Origin: Clostridiales bacterium
GTDB lineage: Bacteria > Bacillota > Clostridia > Oscillospirales > QAMX01
Reading direction: 5' to 3'
DNA: 6,961 bases
Assembly (NCBI GenBank): GCA_003149835.1
Contig: QAMX01000126.1
Coordinates: forward strand, 1-6,961
In this document: positions 1 through 6,800 of the stretch, in pieces
Layout of the letters: each line of letters opens with the position of its first letter
How positions within the stretch are numbered: position 1 is the first letter of the stretch
The notes under the pieces: generated by a model
The model's input: only the letters and a program-made list of their open reading frames with translations
What the model was told of the DNA's origin: nothing
Database searches by the model: none
Translations under genes and position numbers: made by a program

Positions 1-1
1 A

Positions 2-988
2 GCTCGATTGAGAAAAAAGCAGAAATGGGGTTGGCGACAAGTTTGCGCACTACTACTGTCGCTTATTCCGCTTATCGGATTTATTTTATTCAGTTTTGCA
101 CCGCTTATTATTTCATTTGTTGCATTGTTTTACAATGTAAATCTTAATCCGCCTTATGACCGCGTTACGGGTATGCAACCGGATTTCACGTTTACTTGGA
201 ATAATTTCGAGGGTTTCAAAGCCGTATTTATGCCGGGTTACATTTATAACGGCGCATACGAAATATCCAAGTATTTCGGGCAATCGTTGCTTATTACGCT
301 ATGGATAGCCGCAACGCAACTTGTAACGCTTTTAATTGCGCTTATCATCAGCGTATTGCTTGCGTCCAAGCCGAAGGGCGGAAAAGTGTTTCAAATATTG
401 TATTTTGTGCCGTATATTTGTTCTTCCGCAGCCGTAGCGATTATGTGGCGTTGGATATTCAGCTTGGACAGCGCCGGAATACTGAATACTTTGCTTGGAA
501 CAAACAGAGATTGGCTGCGGACGACGGAATCGTCGCTTACATGGGCGATTGTGTTGGCGACGATTTGGCAAGCGCCGGGATATGGTATCGTTATGTATAA
601 AGCGGCGATCGCCAATGTGAGCAGTTCGCTTTACGAAGCCGCGTCGTTAGACGGAGCAAACGGTTTTCAAAAGTTCCGACACGTTACGCTTCCCGGCATT
701 GCGCCCACCACTTTTTATTTGTTGCTTGCCGGCGTGGGCGCAGGCTTGTTGTCGTATGATATTCCGTCGCTTATGATGGGCGGCGGCACGGGCGGTTGGA
801 ACGGTTGGAACGAAGATGGAAGCATGGGGCGTACATTGATGGTTTTGATACGCGGCATGATGGACGATACAATAAGCGAAGGATTGTTCGTTTCGGCGGC
901 GTCTGTGATGAGCTGGTTCCTATTTGTAATAACGGCGGCACTTTCGTTTGTTATTTTGCGCAAGCGCGATAAGAGTATGGAGGGTTGA
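2..988 (+). CDS. ABC sugar transporter permease, MalF/UgpA/LplB type (5' end probably outside window)
   Basis: Integral membrane subunit of a carbohydrate importer (binding-protein-dependent transport family), pairing with the next gene to form the channel. The reading frame is open to the left edge. A TTG at 8 is the first possible start and would give 326 residues, but no ribosome-binding site is visible before it, so the true start may lie upstream. Numbering from that TTG, about six hydrophobic segments are seen: 12-43, 91-119, 127-152, 177-200, 233-257 and 291-318. The cytoplasmic EAA loop that docks on the ATPase is clear: EAASLDG at 210-216, then LP at 228-229 before a Gly. A Gly/Trp-rich stretch (258-274) lies between the last two segments. 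Its stop overlaps or abuts the start of the second permease. The family call is firm. The substrate cannot be read from the sequence, but the neighbouring GH43 enzyme points to oligosaccharides. Confidence 0.93.
   Translation, partial: ARLRKKQKWGWRQVCALLLSLIPLIGFILFSFAPLIISFVALFYNVNLNPPYDRVTGMQPDFTFTWNNFEGFKAVFMPGYIYNGAYEISKYFGQSLLITLWIAATQLVTLLIALIISVLLASKPKGGKVFQILYFVPYICSSAAVAIMWRWIFSLDSAGILNTLLGTNRDWLRTTESSLTWAIVLATIWQAPGYGIVMYKAAIANVSSSLYEAASLDGANGFQKFRHVTLPGIAPTTFYLLLAGVGAGLLSYDIPSLMMGGGTGGWNGWNEDGSMGRTLMVLIRGMMDDTISEGLFVSAASVMSWFLFVITAALSFVILRKRDKSMEG
979..984 (+). promoter_or_regulatory. Shine-Dalgarno site inside the end of permease 1, deciding the start of permease 2
   Basis: GGAGGG lies in the last codons of the first permease gene. 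It is 3 nt before the ATG at 988 and 6 nt before the ATG at 991. The second spacing is closer to optimal, so 991 is the preferred start. The ATG at 988 shares one base with the upstream TGA (986-988). Either choice implies translational coupling of the two permeases, which would suit a 1:1 heterodimer. Confidence 0.75.
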
Positions 989-990
989 TG

Positions 991-1905
991 ATGAAAGCAA
1001 ATACTTTATCGCAATCGCAGATGCCGACGGAAAAAAGGAGAAAACCCGTTAAAGCGTCGCGCACTGTCGTGTTCATCATTTTGCTGATTTATGCGATTTG
1101 TTTGTTTTTACCGTTTTATATCGTCATCGTAACGTCGCTTACTTCCAAAGCGCAATTCGACGCGACAACGAAATTCATCGCTTTTCCGAAAATTTCATTC
1201 GAGCCGTATAAACTGCTATTTTCCAAAGATATGAAAACGGATATTACGGGCGGAATCCCGTCTATATTTGTCGGATTTTTCAATACGCTTTGGATGACGC
1301 TTGTACCGCTTATAATAGGATTGATAGTTTCGGGGTTGTCGGCTTATGCTTTTACCAAACTCAAATACCCCGGACAAAATTTGGTTTTCCGAATTGCTTA
1401 TGTTATTTCGCTTGTGCCGCTCGGCGCTTTCGGCGTTATTTCATATTTGTTTTTCGATACGATAGGCTGGACGGGATCGCCGTTGCCGCTTATCGTACCG
1501 GGAATGTTCGGGAGCATGGGTATAGTATTCTTTTTGAAAATGTATTTCGAGGGGATACCCAACGAACTTTTGGAAGCCGCCAAAGTGGACGGTATGAACG
1601 CCATAAAAATTTATTTTAAGATTGTAATGCCGCTTGCTTTGCCCGCGTTCATCGCTCAATTTTTATTCGGGTTTGTCAGCGGATACAACAACTATCTCGG
1701 ACCGTCGTTGTATTTGCAAAACGCAAGCGTGAAATTTTTCAGCATTTCGTTACAGCTTGTGCTTGTAGACGCGCAAAATATGTATGGACAGCAAACCGTT
1801 ACTTGTGCGGCGGCTATTATAGGGCTTTTGCCGCTTGTGATAATCTATGCGATATTCCAACGCTTCTTTATAGAAGGCATTGCAATGGGCGGCGTAAAAG
1901 AATAA
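991..1905 (+). CDS. ABC sugar transporter permease, MalG/UgpE/LplC type
   Basis: Second membrane subunit of the carbohydrate importer, complete at 304 residues, a usual length for the MalG group. A basic N-terminal tail (to about 24) precedes six hydrophobic segments near 25-50, 98-122, 132-157, 165-185, 214-231 and 271-290. The EAA loop is well preserved: EAAKVDG at 195-201, then MP at 213-214. The C-terminal stretch QRFFIEGIAMGGVKE is a hallmark of this family, in which related proteins end in a similar QR-F-G-AGAVK pattern. Tandem ATGs at 988 and 991 make the start ambiguous by one codon; 991 has the better spacing to GGAGGG. A gap of 20 bp separates it from the GH43 gene. No ATPase gene follows. 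In many Bacillota a shared MsmX/MsiK-type ATPase serves such importers from another locus, which is the likely case here (inference). Confidence 0.95.
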   Translation: MKANTLSQSQMPTEKRRKPVKASRTVVFIILLIYAICLFLPFYIVIVTSLTSKAQFDATTKFIAFPKISFEPYKLLFSKDMKTDITGGIPSIFVGFFNTLWMTLVPLIIGLIVSGLSAYAFTKLKYPGQNLVFRIAYVISLVPLGAFGVISYLFFDTIGWTGSPLPLIVPGMFGSMGIVFFLKMYFEGIPNELLEAAKVDGMNAIKIYFKIVMPLALPAFIAQFLFGFVSGYNNYLGPSLYLQNASVKFFSISLQLVLVDAQNMYGQQTVTCAAAIIGLLPLVIIYAIFQRFFIEGIAMGGVKE

Positions 1906-1911
1906 AAAATC

Positions 1912-1917
1912 GGGAGG
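1912..1917 (+). promoter_or_regulatory. Shine-Dalgarno site of the GH43 gene
   Basis: GGGAGG ends 8 nt before the ATG at 1926. It fixes this ATG as the start, although the frame stays open leftward to an ATG at 1803 inside permease 2. The lipoprotein signal peptide that begins at 1926 supports the same choice. The gap between the genes is too short for a separate promoter and terminator. Confidence 0.85.
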
Positions 1918-1925
1918 ATTCGATT

Positions 1926-3803
1926 ATGAAAAATAAAAAAGGCTTGTTTGTATGCGCAATCGTATTGCTTGTAACGCTGTGTTTTTCGGCGTTTATGGGT
2001 TGCGGCGCGAAAAAAGAGACAATTCACGGGATTGCATATACCGATTATACCGATTTTGACGAATTGACGCAATTACCCGAATACAATGAAGAACTTTGGC
2101 GCAGAAACGATACAGACGTAAGGCTGCCCGACCCGTTCGTTTTGGACAATGTGGAAAAGAACGGAAAGGATGGTTGGTATTACGTGTACGGCACGTCCGA
2201 AAATTTTGATTGTTATCGTTCGCGTGATTTGCAAAACTGGGAATCTATGGGTACGGTTTTGAGAATGCCGCGAGAACTTTCGGGCACCGGCGATTTTTGG
2301 GCGCCCGAAGTAGTGTATGACGCGGGAACATACTACTTGTTTTTCTCTTGTCGCCCCAAAGCGGAGCGCGCTAACGGCATCGATACGGGCGATGCAGAGT
2401 ATCTTATAATGGTTGCACAATCGTTTTCGCCTACGGGACCGTTCGACCTTATCGATTTTACCGACGAAACAAGTTGCGGTAAGGGGAATATGCATGATTA
2501 CAATACAGATGACTATCCGCAGACGTATGCGAAATACGCATATTTATCGCCGTATGAACATTATACGGCGGCGACGCAGTATGATAAAGGGATACCCGAT
2601 AAATTTGAACATTATAAAATGTATACTGCGGATCGCGGCGGTTATATTTGCACAATCGACCCGCACCCGTTTGTCGATGCGAACGGCAATAAATATATTT
2701 ATTTCAATAAAGTCAATCCCTACGGTACGATGGTAGGTATTCCCATGAAAAACAATAATTGGCTTACGCCCGATTGGGAAAACTATACATTGCTTACAAG
2801 AACATACTATTATACGGTAGACGATTTTGACAAAGCAGTGCGTGAGGGAGACGAAACTATCGAGACGGTGCCGTATGAGCAAGATAGCGATAATCCCGTA
2901 AACGAAGGTGTGTTTCTGCATTATCATAACGGCAAATATTATTTGCTGTATTCGTCAAACGGATTTTTCGATTCCACATATTGTGTAGCGCAAGCAGTAG
3001 CAGACACCCCGCTCGGACCTTTTCGCAAGTTGAAGCCGGAAGAAGGCGGCGTGGTGCTTTCGTCGGATTTGGGCGGCAATACTTCCGTATCCGGGTCGGG
3101 TCACAATTCTCTTATTACGGTAAACGGCGAACTGTATATTGTATACCACACGCATGACGATAGTACAGACCCCGATATTTACCGTACCCGTCATGTAAAT
3201 ATCGACAAGGTGAATTGGGTTACTATCGGAGAAGGCGAGAATAAATTAGACGTTATGTATGCTACGCCCACAACTTGCATTATGCCGAAAATCATTTCCG
3301 ATTATCGCAATGTTGCCAAAGACGCGAAATTGGAAGTCGTGAGCGGAAAATTAAATGAAGGGTCAAGTGCGGCGTATTTGACCGACGGATTGTATTCGTA
3401 CTATAAAAATGTAAATGCGGGATTCGTAGATCGGTATATCAAAGAAACGGAAATCACGCAAACAACGACTTTTGCATTCGGATTCGACAGCGCGGTAGAC
3501 GTGCGCGCTCTTATGATTTCCGACTCTAAAACGCCGAAAAATGTATTTTTGAAAATCCCGATGATAAAATTGTACGGTGCCGACGGAAAAATTTACGGCA
3601 TCAAAGATTTGGAATTGAACGAGAAGTATTACACGGTTTCCGAATTTGACGGCTCGATTCGCAGAGTTGCGACGGGTGCGGCGATTTATGCGGAATTCGA
3701 CGAGTTGAAAGTAAAGAAAATCGAAATCACCGTGGAATGTCCGGCGAACGCCATAGCAGGAATTTCCGAAATCGAAATTCTCGGTAAAGGAGGGAATTTA
3801 TAA
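1926..3803 (+). CDS. Glycoside hydrolase family 43-type surface lipoprotein with C-terminal discoidin-like (CBM32/F5-8 type) domain
   Basis: Predicted extracellular, lipid-anchored glycosidase of 625 residues. Residues 1-25 form a signal peptide (basic start, hydrophobic core) ending at Cys26. The lipobox is F-M-G-C, with Phe at -3 rather than the usual Leu. The five-bladed propeller domain covers about 60-455. The three acidic residues expected in GH43 can be placed: Asp69 in RLPDPF (base), Asp245 in CTIDPHPF (pKa modulator) and Glu327 in VNEGVF (acid). WAPE at 125-128, SGSGHN around His393 (the family's metal-site His) and the following YHTH also fit. The interval between Asp69 and Asp245 is long and holds a Tyr-rich insertion near 185-238. 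Residues from about 462 to the end (NVAKDA, AAYLTDG, VKKIEITVE, GISEIEILG) look like a discoidin-type sandwich that could bind sugar. GH43 members are typically arabinofuranosidases, xylosidases or endo-arabinanases; the specificity and subfamily cannot be read here. All three acidic residues are present, so activity is expected. It shares an operon with the sugar permeases. Confidence 0.9.
   Translation: MKNKKGLFVCAIVLLVTLCFSAFMGCGAKKETIHGIAYTDYTDFDELTQLPEYNEELWRRNDTDVRLPDPFVLDNVEKNGKDGWYYVYGTSENFDCYRSRDLQNWESMGTVLRMPRELSGTGDFWAPEVVYDAGTYYLFFSCRPKAERANGIDTGDAEYLIMVAQSFSPTGPFDLIDFTDETSCGKGNMHDYNTDDYPQTYAKYAYLSPYEHYTAATQYDKGIPDKFEHYKMYTADRGGYICTIDPHPFVDANGNKYIYFNKVNPYGTMVGIPMKNNNWLTPDWENYTLLTRTYYYTVDDFDKAVREGDETIETVPYEQDSDNPVNEGVFLHYHNGKYYLLYSSNGFFDSTYCVAQAVADTPLGPFRKLKPEEGGVVLSSDLGGNTSVSGSGHNSLITVNGELYIVYHTHDDSTDPDIYRTRHVNIDKVNWVTIGEGENKLDVMYATPTTCIMPKIISDYRNVAKDAKLEVVSGKLNEGSSAAYLTDGLYSYYKNVNAGFVDRYIKETEITQTTTFAFGFDSAVDVRALMISDSKTPKNVFLKIPMIKLYGADGKIYGIKDLELNEKYYTVSEFDGSIRRVATGAAIYAEFDELKVKKIEITVECPANAIAGISEIEILGKGGNL
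3786..3794 (+). promoter_or_regulatory. Strong Shine-Dalgarno site within the GH43 C-terminus, driving the large lipoprotein
   Basis: AAAGGAGGG is a near-perfect anti-16S match placed 8 nt before the ATG at 3803. It is encoded within the last codons of the GH43 gene (Gly-Lys-Gly-Gly). The stop and start overlap as TAATG, so ribosomes ending the enzyme can restart directly on the lipoprotein. This makes the start at 3803 very secure. Confidence 0.88.
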
Positions 3804-6800
3804 TGAAAAAGAATCGGCTTTTTGTATGGCTTGCGCTCTTGATTTGCGGCGTGCTTGCCATGGGTTTAATCGCTTGCAGTAAAAATGCGGATACCGATTT
3901 TGTAGCGCCTACGGACAATTATATTTGGAAAAACGCGAGTTCCTCGGATAAACTCGACAGTGGCGTTACCATCGACGGAAAATATGACGAAGCGTTTTGG
4001 AAAAAAGAGAATGGTAAAAAATGGCTTACCTTGAAAAAGAATGATGCGGGTCATACGGCAACAATATATGTGACTACGCATTTCGGCGACAACGGTTTGT
4101 ATCTCGCCTTCGACGTGGAAGAAGATACACGTGTTACATTTAATCCGTTGCGGTTGCCCGCTTATAATAGCGGAATCGAGTTCTATTTTGCATTCGGCTC
4201 GGCGCAAACGGCGGCAGACGGACTGTGGGAAATAGACGTAAACGTCGGTAAACAGTTTAATATCAAAAAATATACGCAGAACAATTTGGGTAATTGGACG
4301 TATATGAATTACGGTTTCCAAAAAGACAGCGCGCCTATTGTAGGCGCAACGCATGAGGGGAACATCGCCGAAGGAACGTGCAATGCGTATTCGATAGAAG
4401 CGTTTATACCGTATACAATGTTCGGTAAGGATACGGTAAAACCCGATTCCGTATATATCAATCCCGCGCATATCGTTCAATCCAATCCCAACGCAAAGGG
4501 AACGGCGCGCCCCGACGGTGATCCGTATATTTTCGGCTTGCATCAGCTTTCGTTTGCGGCATGGGGCAAACCACAGGCATATTTGTTTGACACAAACGGC
4601 GCGGTGGTGGATAATCTGACGTTGCCGACCAATCTTTCGGGCGGCAGTATTACGGAAGAACACGGCTACGATTATGTTGTGAAAGATGCGTTTGCCACAC
4701 TGAACATTGTTCCCGAAGAAGGATACAAGCTCGCTTCTTTTAACGTGAACGAAACGGGACGTTTGGGGGCGATTGTATGGGATGAAGAAACGGGCGCAGG
4801 AACTTATCAGTTTGTGCATGACGGTGGCGACGTAACGGTAGACGCTCTTTTCGTTGAGGATAAAGACGCATACACCGATGTTGCATTTACGCTTAAAATG
4901 CGCAAAGACGGTAACGAAACGCTTCTTACACAAGGCACAAGCGTTAAGTTAAAGAATACTGCTACGGGAACGGAAAGCGCCCCGGCTACGGTGGACGAAA
5001 ACGGAACAGTAACCTTTAACGAGGTTTTGTGTGCAAATTATCAGTTGATTGCGGATGGTTGTTTACCGTCGGAAGTATTTGTGCTTACGGAGCAGAGCAG
5101 CTCGGTTTCGTTGACGCTCGAATATCCGTTTGCAACATTCGACGGAAATGCAGAGGGAAGCAGAGTGGATTATTCCAAGATTAACACTTCTTCGCATGAG
5201 TTTACGATTACCGGAAGCAATAAATTAAACGGACAGGAAACTACGAAAGCTTATACCGAAGCCAAAATGACGTTCCCCGACGAATTAAAAGAAGCACAGT
5301 ATGTTATGATGGATATTACCATTAAACATATTCAAGTTGCAAATGAAGGCGGCTATCCCCGTTTCGGTTTTATTATGACGGATGGCACGGGCACGGACGT
5401 AAACGGGAATACCGGCAAAGGCGGTGTTGCATATTATATAAATTTTGAAAATTTCCATTGCGGCGCGCTCGGAAAAGTAGAGGACGATATATTCGATTTG
5501 TGGAGCGGCGATAGATATAACAGCCACATAACCGTTGCGAACAACGCATTGACGGGCGACGGGTTGAAACTTCGTATTTATCGCAGTAAAGATGAAATTC
5601 GCGTTTACGCTTATTTGAACGGAACGTGGGAAGAATTCGGTACACAAATGACAAACGTAACGGGCAAAACGGATATTCGTTTTTATGCAAGTATCGGAAT
5701 TTGGAAGTTTAGCGATTATAAGGTGTCTGCGTTTGAAGAGGAGCTTATACAGCCTACCGTGACATTTGGCTCGGACGCAAACGGAAAGACCGTGAAACTT
5801 GTAAAAAGCGACAAAGACGTTGAAAATACCGAAAGAATCGTAATAGACGGTAAAGTGACATTCCCCGAGTCTGCGGTGGGAACGTATGAAATTTATGTAA
5901 AAGCGCCCGATACCGATATGTGGATAAAGTCCAACGTATTGACGCTTATTCCCGGCACGGCGGAATATGAAGTCACGCTTGCCAATGCGAATACATTTGC
6001 GAACGGCGCATGGAAATTATCGCATAAGGGCGAAACGTCTACCGAAGAATCGGTTGATAAATTGCATTTGAATAAAGTGTTCGGCGACGGTTGGTTTGTA
6101 ACGAAAATCAGCGGGCTCAGCGGATACAGTACGGACACTTGGGATACCGTTCAAGTAGGCTTTACGATACAATATGAGAGCGGTGAAAATCGTACCGTGC
6201 GTATTGTAAGAAAGCAAAACCCCACGGGCACGGATTGGAGCGGTTGGTTTTTGCAAGCCGACGGAACGGGCGATAGCGGATATGTGGGCGATTTGCGACC
6301 CGTTGACGCCAAGTTGCGCGACGGACTGTATTTCGCGGTATACCGCACAAAAGCAGACGGAAAAATAGTTGCGTATGTCGGCGATTCGTTGAGTAGTTTG
6401 GAAAAACGCTTTGAATACGTCGATGACGGTAATTTTGCAAATAAAGATATTGCCCAAATCGGTTTGTATTTGCAAACGCCCACGGACAGTAAGCATTGCG
6501 ACGTTACTTTCTCGGATATTGCTTTCTATACGGCGAATGACTTGCCGCAAAGCCTTACCGTAACGGGTGACAAAAATGTGCAAAACGGAACTGTGACCGT
6601 GGTAGGAAATAAAGGCGGCAAAGTGGAAATCACATTTACGCCCGCAACGAACTGTTATCTTTCGGCGCTTACAGTCAACGGCGTGAATAGACTTGACGAA
6701 GTGGGTGTTGACGGTAAACTTGTTGTTGCGGATATGTATATGGCGGATAGTTTGGCGATAGTTGCCACGTTTACACAAGTACCGCCCATAACGCCTACGG

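Noticed and set aside
604..613. Ten-base palindrome GGCGATCGCC resembling a cyanobacterial HIP1 site.
   Set aside because: It is a single occurrence inside a permease coding sequence and is best explained by codon choice.
1803..1925. N-terminal extension of the GH43 frame to an ATG at 1803.
   Set aside because: It would overlap permease 2 by about 100 bp, has no Shine-Dalgarno site, and would bury the signal peptide that starts at the ATG at 1926.
1908..1925. Five-base inverted repeat (AATCG and CGATT) framing the Shine-Dalgarno site of the GH43 gene, a possible hairpin.
   Set aside because: The stem is only five pairs, three of them A-T, with an eight-base loop. It is too weak to claim as a regulatory element and is likely chance.
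3866..4933. A 355-codon open frame on the minus strand, opposite the large lipoprotein.
   Set aside because: Its translation is rich in Arg, Cys, Ile and His with no domain pattern. It lies wholly antisense to a well-supported gene and has no good start context. It arises from the codon bias of the + strand gene.
6017..6778. A 253-codon open frame on the minus strand.
   Set aside because: It is antisense to the repeated modules of the large lipoprotein, and its translation lacks recognisable motifs. It is treated as a shadow.
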